The notes: a model not told the origin generated them from the sequence alone. A DNA stretch of 64,000 nucleotides from Pedobacter psychrotolerans (GCF_004340665.1 NZ_SLWO01000007.1:199720-263719); one strand, 5' to 3'; counted from the stretch's first letter, positions 42,872 through 53,150 are shown. Numbers and translations: made by a program.

Positions 42872-43322
42872 AATTCTATATCGCAATATTACAATTAATA
42901 TAGCAAATAACGAAATATTTATTCTTTATCTAAGATCAATAATAAGTATTCGCTCACCATTAACTGATAAGCCTGCCCCCCGTTCAATAAGAAAACTTAA
43001 AACTTTCAATCGATATTGAAATGAATTAAAGTCTCAACGATGATCTTGGGATGGTTAAATACTTAATTTCCCCGAATAGATACGTATCCATGGCTATCCA
43101 CGCCCCTTTTAAACAAGATAGTTGTATATTACTATATCCGAAGATAGAGGATAGAAGTCAAGTTAAAGATTAAATACTCATGGATCGTATAAGTAGAGAT
43201 TTCAATATTAAAGAATCAAGGTAGTGCTATTCTTTATAACGCTTCCAAAAATATAGGTGTATTGATCCATTCTGCAATTAGCCATAGTTTAATGGCTTAA
43301 GATAAAGTAGTTAATAAATCTC
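42872..43322. other. Divergent intergenic region, arsR and sensor kinase
   Basis: A 451-base AT-rich gap between arsR and the multi-PAS kinase. The ArsR-type box AATATTGCGATATA (minus strand, 42877-42890) is the only recognisable site. No clear gene, RNA or complete promoter was found. Confidence 0.5.
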
Positions 43323-46300
43323 ATGGAAAAACCTGAAAATTCTGCATCAGAAAATGACTACAAAGCATTTTTCGAAAATTCTGCTGAAGCCTATGTATTA
43401 CTTGAAGTCAGTCATGAAAATACCACACAGCATCAAGCAATTACCGCTCTGAGCGTAAACCGTTCTGCCAGAAATATATTCGGCAACTTGCAAATTGGTG
43501 AATACTTAAAACAACTAAATACTACTGACTGGGACTTTGATGCATTTTGCCATCAGGTTGCTAAATCCGGAAATCCAGATCAGCATATAATTCAGAATAA
43601 GGATACGGAACAGCGCGTTCAAATTAGTGCATTTAAATTTGGAGAGAATAACCCAGCCAAAGTAGCCATTCGCTATGAGGATGTAAGCGAAAAAGAGTTA
43701 AAGAAACTTAAAACCAATACCTTTCAGCAATCAGAAAAAAAATTTCAACATTATGTAATAGCAGGCTCATCCATGGTTTACAACATGAGTGCCGATTGGA
43801 AAAAGATGTACATGCTGGAAGGGAATGATACACTGGATGATACAAAATTTATTAACGAAAACTGGTTAGAAAAATACATTCCCCATCAAGACCATGATTT
43901 GGTACTTAAGCATATCGCCTTAGCCATCGAAAAGAAAATAAATTTTGAGCTTGAGCATCGTGTAATTCTTGCAGATGGTAAAATTGGATGGGTACATTCC
44001 CGTGCAGTCCCATTATTTGATCATAACGGAAAGATTACCGAATGGTTTGGAACAGGAGTTGATATTACCGGAAGAAGGCTTGCAGAAACATTACTCAGAG
44101 AATCAGAACGCCGTTACAGAGATTCAACCCGAAAATACCATTCCCTATTCAATTCAATTGATCAGGGTTTCTGCTTAATTGAGATGCTCTTCAATGAAGA
44201 AGGAACGGCTACAGATTATCTTATTTTGGAAACAAACCTGATTTTCGAAGTCCAGACTGGTTTATCTGGTGTGATCGGTAAGACCATGAAGTCTATTGCG
44301 CCAAATCATGAAACGTATTGGTATCAGCGTTATGGCGAAGTAGCCTTAAGTGGCAAACCTAAACGTTTTGAGGCACCGGCAGCTGCCCTTAACCGAATTT
44401 ATGAGGCATATGCTTTTGCCATCGGAGAACAATCTCCCTATCAGGTCGCCGTATTATTCAATGATATTACTGAGCGCAAAAAGAGCGAAAGCATTCAATC
44501 ATTTCTTTTATCACTTGGCGATGAACTTCGCTTCATCAGCGATCCGGTAAATGTAGAGGCTACTGCATGTCGCCTTTTAGGCAATTTTTTAGGTGCCAAT
44601 CAGGTTCATTATGGGCAAACACAAGGTGATCTGGTCGTAATTAAGCAAGGATGGAGCCATATTCTTCCCCCACTTGTAGGCAAGTTTCCTTATCAGAACT
44701 TCGGAAAACACCTCGTAGCAGGATACCGGGCAGGGCTTACTCAGGTATCTAACGACATTAGCAAAGATCCATTAATCTCACCTGTTGAGCGTCAGTTTTT
44801 AAGCAGCTCAGGTTTTCATGCTTATCTGGCCGTACCCTTAATTAAGGAAGAGGTTTGGGTAGCCACATTGGCGGTTCACAGCATTGAAGCCAGGAAATGG
44901 ACCTTAAAGGAAATTCAATTGGTAGAAGAAGTTGCCCAACGAACCTGGGCTGCTGTAGAAAGAGCAGCAGCTGAAGAGCGATTGAAATTAAGTGAGCAGC
45001 ACCTCAAATCGATGCTTAACATACCACAGGTTGGCGTACTAACATTAGATTTCAGCGGTAAAATTCTTTCTGCAAATGATGCTTTTTTAGAAATGATTAA
45101 ATATGCAAGAGTAGATTTCGAATTTAAGAAGCATCGTTGGTTTGATTTTGTTAACAGTGATGTAAAAGCAAGTATAAAATTGCTTTCTGATGTGCAGCAG
45201 TCTGGTATTGGCGGACCGCTTGAAGTAGAGGTACAAAGAAGCGATGACACCCAGGTATGGCTAATTTTTACCGCTGCGGCGCTTGGTGATGGCACACTGG
45301 TAACTTATGCAGTGAACATCAACGAGCGAAAAATTGCAGAGCAGAAACTCGTCGAACTCAATGAACACCTGGAGCAGGAAATAGCTAAACGTACAATGGA
45401 ACTTCAGGAAAATTTAACGCTTTTACAAACCGTTTATAACACCACATTGGTTGGTATGTCGGTATTTAAACCGGTGCGTAATGAGCAGAATACCATCATT
45501 GATTTTGAGATTGTAACCGTGAATAAAAAGATCCAGGATGAATCTGGCAAGAATGATCTGGTAGGGCAACTTTATACTGAGGTTTTCCCGGGAATCCGTG
45601 AAACAGGCATTTTTGATTTGATGGTAAAAACTATTCAGACCGGAATACCCGGAAACATGGAATATCACTATAATTTTGATGGTGTTAATAAATGGTACGC
45701 TACCATGTTTGTTAAAGGAGAAGACATTTTGGTTAGTACCAATCTTGACATTACCGATAGGGTGATTGCCGAACAACAAAGACTCCGGGATTATATTTTG
45801 CTGCAACAATCAGAAGAATTATCGCTGAGCGGCAGCTGGGATTATCAAGTAAACAGCAATGATTTTAAATGGTCAGATGGTATGTACAAGCTTTTTAGTA
45901 TAGCACCAGGCACAGCAATAGCACCCGAGATTTACTTAAAATACGCCACTAAAGAAAGTTTAAAGACCGCACAAAAAGTAGTGGATTTAATCAAAAACGG
46001 CCGTGAAGACTTTGAAGAAACCATATCGCTTCATATCAATGGAAAATATAAACTAGTTCGCTTAAAAGGAATTATCGCAAAAAGCACACAAGATCATGCC
46101 GTACGAGTATTGGGTGTTGATATTGACATTACTGCCCTACGAGAATCAGAAAATAAACTTCGCCGTTTAGAAATGCGGCAACAGCAGGAAATCCTTCGTG
46201 TTATGCTCACTACACAAGAACAAGAGCAGAGGAGAATCTCCGAGAGCCTGCATAACGGGGTTGGTCAACTCCTTTATGGCACTCAGCTATCGATGAATCA

Positions 46301-46823
46301 TATTACCGCAAAAATGGCATTTGAAGACCTCACAAAATTCAATGATTCACGAAACTATACAGCAAAATTATTGGGCGAGTCTATCAAAGAGACCAGGAGA
46401 ATTTCACATGAACTCATGCCAACCGCTTTGGCAGAATTTGGACTCAAGGCCGCTATTGAAGAAGCTTGCTCTCAGTTAACTGAAAAAGTAGAATTTCATT
46501 GTATGGTAGCACTTAAACAAACCAAACTAGATACCTTTATGGAACTCGCCATCTTCAGAACTTTGCAAGAACTGATGGTAAATGTGGTTAAACATGCGGA
46601 GGCAACGCGTTGCGATGTTATTGTATTAAAAGAAGAGAGTAATGTATTAATCACCGTTAGAGATAATGGTAAAGGCATGCACCCAAAATTACATCAACCA
46701 GGAATAGGTATCTCCTCTATCAAAAGCAAAGTGCTTTTACTAAAAGGTACCATCAAAATCAATTCCAGACCAGGAGAAGGCACACAGGTTAGAATCTCCT
46801 TACCGTATAAATTTGATATATAG
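43323..46823 (+). CDS. Multi-PAS/GAF sensor histidine kinase, NarL-type (HisKA_3)
   Basis: This is a 1166-residue soluble sensor kinase. In order I see PAS-like (about 10-130), PAS/PAC (about 145-260), PAS (about 270-385), GAF (about 390-555), PAS (about 565-680), a coiled linker (LNEHLEQEIAKRTMELQENL), PAS (about 700-825) and PAS (about 835-955). A HisKA_3 dimerisation domain follows (about 960-1035) with QEQRRISESLHNGVGQLLYG, and then HATPase (about 1065-1165) with ELMVNVVKHAEATRC, DNGKGM and a GIGISSIKSK segment. The kinase boxes are intact. HisKA_3 kinases normally signal to LuxR/NarL-type regulators, but none is adjacent. The number of sensor domains suggests several inputs. Confidence 0.9.
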   Translation: MEKPENSASENDYKAFFENSAEAYVLLEVSHENTTQHQAITALSVNRSARNIFGNLQIGEYLKQLNTTDWDFDAFCHQVAKSGNPDQHIIQNKDTEQRVQISAFKFGENNPAKVAIRYEDVSEKELKKLKTNTFQQSEKKFQHYVIAGSSMVYNMSADWKKMYMLEGNDTLDDTKFINENWLEKYIPHQDHDLVLKHIALAIEKKINFELEHRVILADGKIGWVHSRAVPLFDHNGKITEWFGTGVDITGRRLAETLLRESERRYRDSTRKYHSLFNSIDQGFCLIEMLFNEEGTATDYLILETNLIFEVQTGLSGVIGKTMKSIAPNHETYWYQRYGEVALSGKPKRFEAPAAALNRIYEAYAFAIGEQSPYQVAVLFNDITERKKSESIQSFLLSLGDELRFISDPVNVEATACRLLGNFLGANQVHYGQTQGDLVVIKQGWSHILPPLVGKFPYQNFGKHLVAGYRAGLTQVSNDISKDPLISPVERQFLSSSGFHAYLAVPLIKEEVWVATLAVHSIEARKWTLKEIQLVEEVAQRTWAAVERAAAEERLKLSEQHLKSMLNIPQVGVLTLDFSGKILSANDAFLEMIKYARVDFEFKKHRWFDFVNSDVKASIKLLSDVQQSGIGGPLEVEVQRSDDTQVWLIFTAAALGDGTLVTYAVNINERKIAEQKLVELNEHLEQEIAKRTMELQENLTLLQTVYNTTLVGMSVFKPVRNEQNTIIDFEIVTVNKKIQDESGKNDLVGQLYTEVFPGIRETGIFDLMVKTIQTGIPGNMEYHYNFDGVNKWYATMFVKGEDILVSTNLDITDRVIAEQQRLRDYILLQQSEELSLSGSWDYQVNSNDFKWSDGMYKLFSIAPGTAIAPEIYLKYATKESLKTAQKVVDLIKNGREDFEETISLHINGKYKLVRLKGIIAKSTQDHAVRVLGVDIDITALRESENKLRRLEMRQQQEILRVMLTTQEQEQRRISESLHNGVGQLLYGTQLSMNHITAKMAFEDLTKFNDSRNYTAKLLGESIKETRRISHELMPTALAEFGLKAAIEEACSQLTEKVEFHCMVALKQTKLDTFMELAIFRTLQELMVNVVKHAEATRCDVIVLKEESNVLITVRDNGKGMHPKLHQPGIGISSIKSKVLLLKGTIKINSRPGEGTQVRISLPYKFDI

Positions 46824-46892
46824 CTACAAATATCGTAGTCCAGAAACATTAAGAACATGAGTACTTTCAGCATGAAACGACGTTTTGCTTAT

Positions 46893-46941
46893 TAACTTGC
46901 GAAGTCTCAAAGGCCAGTGCGCAGCAAGACTTCGCCAGTTT
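46893..46941. repeat. Composite repeat, right hairpin only, inverted
   Basis: TTAACTTGCGAAGTCTCAAA...GACTTCGCCAGTTT is the reverse complement of the right hairpin of the repeats at 21330 and 29691. It lies between the convergent kinase and RND genes and could act as a terminator. Confidence 0.7.
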
Positions 46942-47001
46942 CCCAATGCACCTAAATTTTCTTAAAAAAGATTGCCACCCCCTCAACATATAATGAAGAA
47001 C

Positions 47002-50000
47002 CTATGCTTTCACCTGCACCCTTGCTGTCTGAACATTTTTCTTTACGAACCACCCATTCACTTTGTTTTTCCAACCTTCAATAATGGTATACATAACAGG
47101 TACAAATACCAGCGTAAAAATCATAGAACTTGTTAAGCCACCGATAATTACCCAGGCCATACCATTCTTGGTTTCTGAACCCGCATCTGATGAAAGTGCC
47201 ATTGGCAGCATACCTAAAATCATTGCCAGTGTGGTCATTAAAATAGGCCGTAAACGCTCCCGTCCAGCTTCAATGAGGGCATCTTTTACAGACTTGCCTT
47301 TCTCCTTTTCCTGGTTGGTAAAGTCGACAATCAGGATGGCGTTTTTAGCAACCAACCCTAAAAGCATGATGATCCCCAATATAGAAAACAGGTTGATGGT
47401 ATGTAGTGTAAGTGCTAAAGCCAGTATGGCCCCAATAATGGCAACAGGCAAAGAGAATAATACCACAAAAGGATATACAATACTTTCGTATAAAGCCACC
47501 ATAATGAGGTAGATCAGTAATATGCCCAACCCAACCGCCATAAACAAACTGCTGAATGCATCACTTTGGTTTTTACCGAATCCCGCTTGTACAACATCTA
47601 CTCCTGCAGGGAACTTAATTTTTTCAAGCTCCTTATTAATATCATCCGTAATACTGCCCGAGGCACGCCCCACTGCAATGGCATTTACAGTAACTGAATT
47701 GAGTCGGTCTTTGCGTTCAAGTACCGATTGGCTGGATGTTTCGGTAATGGTCGCAATAGCCTCCAGCGGAATGGTTGCACCCCTGGAATTTTTCACATTA
47801 AACTTCTTCACATCCTCTATCGTCATGGTATTGAAACCATCTAACTGCAGGTTAATGGCATATTCTTCTCCATCATCTCTGAATTTAGTATTATCGTTTC
47901 CACTGAATCCATACTGCACCGCATTGCCCACATCATTAGTGGTAACCGCATAGCTGGCCATTTTATCATGGTTAAGTACAATGGAAACCTGTGGTTTAGC
48001 CTCTTTGCTACTGTATTGCACATAATCGGTACCGGCTGTTTTTTCGAAAATATTTTTAACAATGGCCGCAGCCTTCATAATCGAATCCCTGTTCACCCCA
48101 CGAACATCCATCTGAATATCAAAACTAGCGTTACCCGTCATACCCACTGTTTTTATGGTAGGCTTCACACCCGGTATCTGTTCAATTTCATCCCTTACCT
48201 TCCTGCCAAAATTGACAGTGCTTATTGAGCGTTCGTTTACATCAGTAAGCTGGATGGAAATTTCTGCAAGGTTACTGTTAGATGATGCATTAGATCCCAT
48301 GGAAGCACCACTTTGCGTACCCACTTTTGAAAACACATTCACCACTTCGGGGTGTTTGAGTATGACGCTTTCTATCTGGGCAATCTTCGCATTTGTTTCT
48401 TTTAAAGGCGTGTTACCTGCCAAATCGATCTGAATGTTCAATTCACCGCGGTCAGAGGTGGGTATAAACTCCGTACCCACAAAACCAGCAGGAATCAAAG
48501 CCATAGAACCAATAATCAATACGGATATGGCAATAATTACATATCGTTTATGGCTCAACGACCATTTCAGGATATTTGAATAAAACTCACGAAATTGGTC
48601 GATCAGTGATTCAAACCAGATATTGGTTTTCCCCCATAAAGTTGTTTTGCTCAAATGTGGAAGCTTTGCCCAACGAGATGCCAACAGCGGAGTAAGTGTA
48701 AAAGCCACAAACAAGCTCATCAAGGTAGAAAAAACGACTACCAGTGCATATTCTTTCACAATATTGCCAATCATCCCGCCAACAAATCCAAGTGGTAAAA
48801 ATACCACCACATCCACCAGCGTAATCGCCAACGCCGTAAAGCCGATTTCGTTACGGCCATCCAATGCCGCGGTTCTTTTATCTTTCCCCATTTCCATGTG
48901 GCGAAAAATGTTTTCCAGGATCACGATACTATCATCTACCAAAACACCCACCACCAGCGAAAGAGCCATCAGCGTCATCATATTCAGCGAAAAACCAAAT
49001 ATCCACATCAAAATAAAAGAAGGGATCATTGCAGAAGGTAAAGCCACCAATACAAACGTTGAACTGCGGACGCTGTGCAAAAAGAATAACATCACAAATG
49101 ACACGATGATTATAGCCAGTATTAAATCATGAACCACCGCATCAGCAGATGCCTGCGTATAAATAGATTGGTCAGAAGCGATATTATAATCGAAATTATC
49201 TGCTGCATAGCTCTTTTTAAGTTCTTCCAAACGCTGTTTAGCCAGCTTACTTACCTCTACCGTATTGGCATCCGTCTGCTTTTTAATTTCGATACCAATG
49301 GCAGGCTCACTGTTTAAACGGTTTAATTGTGTTACATTTTCTTTTCCGTCAGTAATGGAAGCCACATCTTTTAACAAAACCCTGCTCCCATCATTATTTT
49401 GTCTGATCACCACATCCCTCAACTGCGCCACCGTTTGAACCTTTGCATTCAAATCAAGCGAATAGCGATTGTTGTCATTTTCAATTTTACCAGAAGGAAA
49501 TGAAGCTCCACTTGTACTTACCACAGAGTTAACATCAAGTAAAGAAAGGTTATAGGCCTTCAATTTATCATTGTCGATCTCCACATTGATTTGCCTCTTT
49601 GTGCCACCGATCACCGTTACATCCGATACACCAGGAATATTGGTCAGCAATGGTTTGATTTCATTATCAATAAAATCATAAAGTTCCGTATCATTCATAT
49701 CAGAACTGATGCTTAATTTCAATATCGGATCATCATCTGAACTCATCCGGCTTACTACAGGATCATCTACACCCTGTGGCAGTGTGGCCAATAGCTGGTT
49801 TACTTTCCTTTCCGCATCCAACTGTGCGTCACTGGTCGATACGCTATTGGTTAATTCCAATGAAATGGAAGAAGAACCTTCCTGCGAGGAAGAACTTATC
49901 GCATCCACACCTTCAACAGAAGACAAGGCATCTTCCAATGGCTTGGTAACACTGGTAAGCACTTCTTCAGGCGATGCACCCGTGTAAGTAGTGTTAACCG

Positions 50001-50136
50001 AAACCATATTCGTCGTAAACTTAGGCAGCAGGTTCAGGCTCAGCGAATTGTAACTAATCAACCCAAATAAGATCAGCGTTACAAATATTACCGTAATCAA
50101 CAACGGACGTTTTATACTTAATTCTGTGATAGTCAT
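47002..50136 (-). CDS. RND efflux permease (HAE1 family)
   Basis: This is the inner-membrane pump of a tripartite drug or toxin exporter. Features are the opening MTITELSIKRPLLITVIF, the first periplasmic loop VSVNTTYTGASPEEV, and the proton-relay aspartates in SLVVGVLVDDSIVILENIF (about residues 395-413). The 1044 residues match the AcrB-like length, with about 12 transmembrane helices in two repeats. It is the last gene of a four-gene operon (marR-tolC-adaptor-pump), so expression should follow MarR control. The end is convergent with the sensor kinase gene. Confidence 0.95.
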   Translation of the reverse strand: MTITELSIKRPLLITVIFVTLILFGLISYNSLSLNLLPKFTTNMVSVNTTYTGASPEEVLTSVTKPLEDALSSVEGVDAISSSSQEGSSSISLELTNSVSTSDAQLDAERKVNQLLATLPQGVDDPVVSRMSSDDDPILKLSISSDMNDTELYDFIDNEIKPLLTNIPGVSDVTVIGGTKRQINVEIDNDKLKAYNLSLLDVNSVVSTSGASFPSGKIENDNNRYSLDLNAKVQTVAQLRDVVIRQNNDGSRVLLKDVASITDGKENVTQLNRLNSEPAIGIEIKKQTDANTVEVSKLAKQRLEELKKSYAADNFDYNIASDQSIYTQASADAVVHDLILAIIIVSFVMLFFLHSVRSSTFVLVALPSAMIPSFILMWIFGFSLNMMTLMALSLVVGVLVDDSIVILENIFRHMEMGKDKRTAALDGRNEIGFTALAITLVDVVVFLPLGFVGGMIGNIVKEYALVVVFSTLMSLFVAFTLTPLLASRWAKLPHLSKTTLWGKTNIWFESLIDQFREFYSNILKWSLSHKRYVIIAISVLIIGSMALIPAGFVGTEFIPTSDRGELNIQIDLAGNTPLKETNAKIAQIESVILKHPEVVNVFSKVGTQSGASMGSNASSNSNLAEISIQLTDVNERSISTVNFGRKVRDEIEQIPGVKPTIKTVGMTGNASFDIQMDVRGVNRDSIMKAAAIVKNIFEKTAGTDYVQYSSKEAKPQVSIVLNHDKMASYAVTTNDVGNAVQYGFSGNDNTKFRDDGEEYAINLQLDGFNTMTIEDVKKFNVKNSRGATIPLEAIATITETSSQSVLERKDRLNSVTVNAIAVGRASGSITDDINKELEKIKFPAGVDVVQAGFGKNQSDAFSSLFMAVGLGILLIYLIMVALYESIVYPFVVLFSLPVAIIGAILALALTLHTINLFSILGIIMLLGLVAKNAILIVDFTNQEKEKGKSVKDALIEAGRERLRPILMTTLAMILGMLPMALSSDAGSETKNGMAWVIIGGLTSSMIFTLVFVPVMYTIIEGWKNKVNGWFVKKNVQTARVQVKA

Positions 50137-50184
50137 TTTTTCAAAATTTTCGGTGAGGCAAAAACTGCGGGCTTCTGGTGTATT

Positions 50185-51255
50185 TTATTTTACCTTTATA
50201 ATTTGGGCTTTGCTGCCGTCTGATAGATTGATCTGTCCGCTGGTTACCACCAATTCGCCTGCAGATAAGCCACTTTTTACTTCTATATCATCCCCATGTT
50301 CAGTACCAGTAACCAGTTTCCTTTTTTCAACCACACCGCTTTTAAATACAAATACAGCCGGATTTTTCACACCGTCAGTCAATGCATTTTTATTAATCAT
50401 CAAGAATGATTGCTTTGTTGTCGGGTAGGTAAACTCAACATTCACGTATAGCCCTGCCTTCAACTGCATAGCACCAGTGTTGGCAATGGCAAGCTGCACC
50501 GTGTAGTTGTGGTTATCATCACCTTTAGGGCTTACATAATTCACTGTGCCAGTAAAAGTCTCTCCCGGGTAAGAATCAGAAGTGATCATCGCCTTCTGCC
50601 CCTTCTTGATATACAAAACCTGGCTTTCCGGCACACTAACATTGGCTTTTAAAGTATTCACATTGGTGATGATCGCTATCGTGGTGCCCGTTGTAACATA
50701 TTCGCCAGCAATTTTTTGTCTATCGGTAATCACACCACTTGATGGGGCTATAATATTGGCCCTGCTAATTTGAGTACGCAGCTGGGCAGCTTCCAGCTTT
50801 TTTGCATCCAGATCATATTTTGCATCTGTTACGGCATTGGCATTGGTGGCATTGCCCGCCAACAATACTTTATTTCTTTCGTAGTCAGACGTAAGCTTAG
50901 TAATGGAAAGCACTGCAGCCTCCAGTTTTTGTTGGTTTTCAGTAACATCAATACGCCCGATTACCTGGCCTTTTTTAACTGTTGTGCCCAACTGTATGCT
51001 GAGACTGCTAATTTTTCCGGCAGTTTCTGCCGCTACATTCGCGTCATTGTCAGTAATCAGGGTAGCCGGCTGTGTAACCGAGCCATCAACCGTTTTCAAT
51101 AAAACCGTATCTATAGTTACCTTTACTCCAATATTGCTTCTGTCAACAGGTTGCTTCGCATCATCCAGTTTCTTTTTATTCGTCATCAACCCAATGATGA
51201 TGGCTACAGGCACCGCTACAATTACTATGATGGTAATAATTCTTTTCGCTTTCAT
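50185..51255 (-). CDS. RND periplasmic adaptor (membrane fusion protein)
   Basis: This adaptor links the RND pump to the TolC channel. A single N-terminal hydrophobic anchor (about residues 5-24, IITIIVIVAVPVAIIIG) is followed by a lipoyl-like half (AAETAGKISSLSIQLGTTVKKGQVIG), an alpha-helical hairpin (about 105-160), the second lipoyl half (ANIIAPSSGVITDRQKIAGE), a beta-barrel and a membrane-proximal domain. The length (356) is typical of HlyD/AcrA-like proteins. There is no lipobox cysteine. It is 49 bases upstream of the pump and 9 bases downstream of the tolC-like gene. Confidence 0.93.
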   Translation of the reverse strand: MKAKRIITIIVIVAVPVAIIIGLMTNKKKLDDAKQPVDRSNIGVKVTIDTVLLKTVDGSVTQPATLITDNDANVAAETAGKISSLSIQLGTTVKKGQVIGRIDVTENQQKLEAAVLSITKLTSDYERNKVLLAGNATNANAVTDAKYDLDAKKLEAAQLRTQISRANIIAPSSGVITDRQKIAGEYVTTGTTIAIITNVNTLKANVSVPESQVLYIKKGQKAMITSDSYPGETFTGTVNYVSPKGDDNHNYTVQLAIANTGAMQLKAGLYVNVEFTYPTTKQSFLMINKNALTDGVKNPAVFVFKSGVVEKRKLVTGTEHGDDIEVKSGLSAGELVVTSGQINLSDGSKAQIIKVK

Positions 51256-51264
51256 GTTGAGTGG

Positions 51265-52623
51265 TTATTTTAAATCGTTTACAAATTGAGAAATGGTGCC
51301 AGTGTTGTTATAATAGCTTAATCGGCCATTCAGGTAATCCAGCAGCGTATTGGTATAATTAGTCCGTGCTTCCTTGTAAGAATATTCGGCATCAAGTAGA
51401 GAAGATAATGTAGCTGTGCCCTCCCTGTATTCAATTGTTGATGCATCCATCATTTCTTTTGCAAGCAGAAGGTTTTCTTTGTTCTTTTTAAGATTGGTAT
51501 AGGCACTTACAATTTGCGTAGAGGCATTCTGTACATTGAGTTTATAAGTTTGCAGGTTCAGTTTGTTGGTGAGCTCCTGCGAGGCAAGGCTAAACTTACT
51601 CTGTGCCAGTTGGCTTTTCTTTTTAAAGCCGCTGAATAGAGGTATGGTAGCCTTTATGCCAATAGTAGAATAATCAAACCAATTACTCAAGGCAGGTACA
51701 AATTCTGAACTATAGGCATTGCCACCGTATTTGCCATACATGGAAATGGTAGGAAAAAAAGCGGCTTTCTTTTGTTTCACATCGAGGCTCTTCAACTCCA
51801 GGTTTTTTTGATCGATGCGGTAATTGATAATATTATCAGGCGCTGATAAAGAAGATTCGGCAAGTTTTAAATCCTTCACATCAGCATTACTCACGCTATC
51901 TTCAATAGTAATAACAGCCTCAAGCTCAAGCCCCATGCTGTTTTTAAGGGTGTTCAATGCAAGTTTATACGAACTGTCATTAGCCTGAATTTCAGATTGA
52001 ACATTATTATAGTTAACTCTTGCCCGGTCGTATTCGCTTTTCTTCACCACGCCCTGCTCGTAACGCAGTTTCAAAATCCCAACCATCGTTGCGTATTGCT
52101 TTTCGCTTTCCCTCAACAATCTTCCTTTTTCAGCATAAGTTAAAGCCTCGTAATAAGCCGTTGCAGTATTGTAAATAAGCGTTTCGTTTTGCTTTAATAC
52201 ATTCAGGTCCGCAATTTCCTTATCCACTTTAGCCACGGTAATCCCTAAAGAAGAACTTTTATCAAACAGATTCTGATCAGCCTGTACATATGCAGAATTA
52301 CTAAATTTATTGCCTATTTGCAGTTTTGTCTCTGTGGGAGAAAAGCTGCCCGCCGGGATAATGCTGGTTTGAAGTTTAATATTATAATCTAGCCCCACGC
52401 TACCAGCCACAGAAGGCAAAAAAACAGATTTACTTTCCCTGATTTTTTCCGCTGCCGATTGGGCTGAGTATTGAGATATTGTACTGCTCGGGTGATGCTT
52501 TAAAGTGTAGTTGATACTTTCTTTTAAGGAAAGAACCTGGCTTTGCGCATTGGCTTCAAAAGCACCGAGATAAACTGCCATTAAGAGCAGGATCCATTTC
52601 GATTTTAAATAATTCGATATCAT
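51265..52623 (-). CDS. TolC-family outer-membrane channel
   Basis: This is an outer-membrane trimeric channel, the exit duct of the efflux system. A signal peptide (about residues 1-27, ending EANAQ) is followed by the two OEP repeats (about 30-225 and 245-440), each made of long helical hairpins (KVDKEIADLNVLKQNETLIY..., KKNKENLLLAKEMMDASTIEY...). The length (452) is normal. The gene is the second in the marR-tolC-adaptor-pump operon and has its own candidate MarR site in the short gap upstream. Confidence 0.93.
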   Translation of the reverse strand: MISNYLKSKWILLLMAVYLGAFEANAQSQVLSLKESINYTLKHHPSSTISQYSAQSAAEKIRESKSVFLPSVAGSVGLDYNIKLQTSIIPAGSFSPTETKLQIGNKFSNSAYVQADQNLFDKSSSLGITVAKVDKEIADLNVLKQNETLIYNTATAYYEALTYAEKGRLLRESEKQYATMVGILKLRYEQGVVKKSEYDRARVNYNNVQSEIQANDSSYKLALNTLKNSMGLELEAVITIEDSVSNADVKDLKLAESSLSAPDNIINYRIDQKNLELKSLDVKQKKAAFFPTISMYGKYGGNAYSSEFVPALSNWFDYSTIGIKATIPLFSGFKKKSQLAQSKFSLASQELTNKLNLQTYKLNVQNASTQIVSAYTNLKKNKENLLLAKEMMDASTIEYREGTATLSSLLDAEYSYKEARTNYTNTLLDYLNGRLSYYNNTGTISQFVNDLK

Positions 52624-52651
52624 CAGTTATTATAGTTGATTTAAAAGAATG

Positions 52652-52664
52652 TTGACTTTGTCAA
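52652..52664 (-). promoter_or_regulatory. Candidate MarR site before the tolC-like gene
   Basis: TTGAC-TTT-GTCAA is a palindrome in the 60-base gap between marR and the tolC-like gene. It shares GTTGAC with the larger palindrome before marR and may be a second, internal operator. Confidence 0.4.
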
Positions 52665-52683
52665 TTATTAGGGCAAAAAAATA

Positions 52684-53100
52684 TTATACCTGAGCCCTCA
52701 TTTTATTCAGTACCGAATCAAAAATTTTTAAATCCTCTTCCGATATACCTTTCAGCAGGCTATTAAAAATATCAGCTTCCACCTCCCTTAGTCTCTCCAC
52801 AGTTTTCATTCCATCTTTAGTAAGCATAATAATTTTCTTACGCCTATCCACACTATCGTTAATGCGCACGACTAATTTTTTCTTTTCCAGTAAATCTATC
52901 TGCCTCAAAATAGCTGATTTATCCTTATGCATAAGGTTGGCGAGGTCGTTCTGGATGATGTTATCTCTATCATAAAGAATATTAAGTAGGATGAAGTACT
53001 CCATAGAAAGCTCAATTCCTTCATCCATTACAGATTGATCAATCAGCTTACCAATAGATTTTATAACTGCCCCCATTTTTAAACCTATGTTCATCTCCAT
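52684..53100 (-). CDS. MarR-family transcriptional regulator
   Basis: This is a winged-helix repressor of 138 residues. The DNA-binding helices are visible: DNIIQNDLANLMHKDKSAIL (helix-turn-helix, about 45-65), RQIDLLEKKKLVVRINDSVDRRKKIIMLT (wing, about 66-95), and C-terminal dimer helices. It precedes the three efflux genes and would repress the operon until a substrate releases it. The -7 box TACATTTG (53115-53122, minus strand) and a palindrome just upstream support autoregulation. The ATG at 53100 is used; a second in-frame ATG is six bases downstream. Confidence 0.93.
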   Translation of the reverse strand: MEMNIGLKMGAVIKSIGKLIDQSVMDEGIELSMEYFILLNILYDRDNIIQNDLANLMHKDKSAILRQIDLLEKKKLVVRINDSVDRRKKIIMLTKDGMKTVERLREVEADIFNSLLKGISEEDLKIFDSVLNKMRAQV

Positions 53101-53114
53101 ATATCTTAAGAATA

Positions 53115-53150
53115 CAAATGTAAAACTATTTAGTTGACTTCCACAACTAA
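53115..53150 (-). promoter_or_regulatory. marR promoter with operator
   Basis: On the minus strand the -7 box TACATTTG (53115-53122) is preceded by a TTG 21 bases upstream. The palindrome TTAGTTG (53130-53136) / CAACTAA (53144-53150), with a 7-base centre, fills the spacer between the two boxes, an ideal repressor position. Confidence 0.65.
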
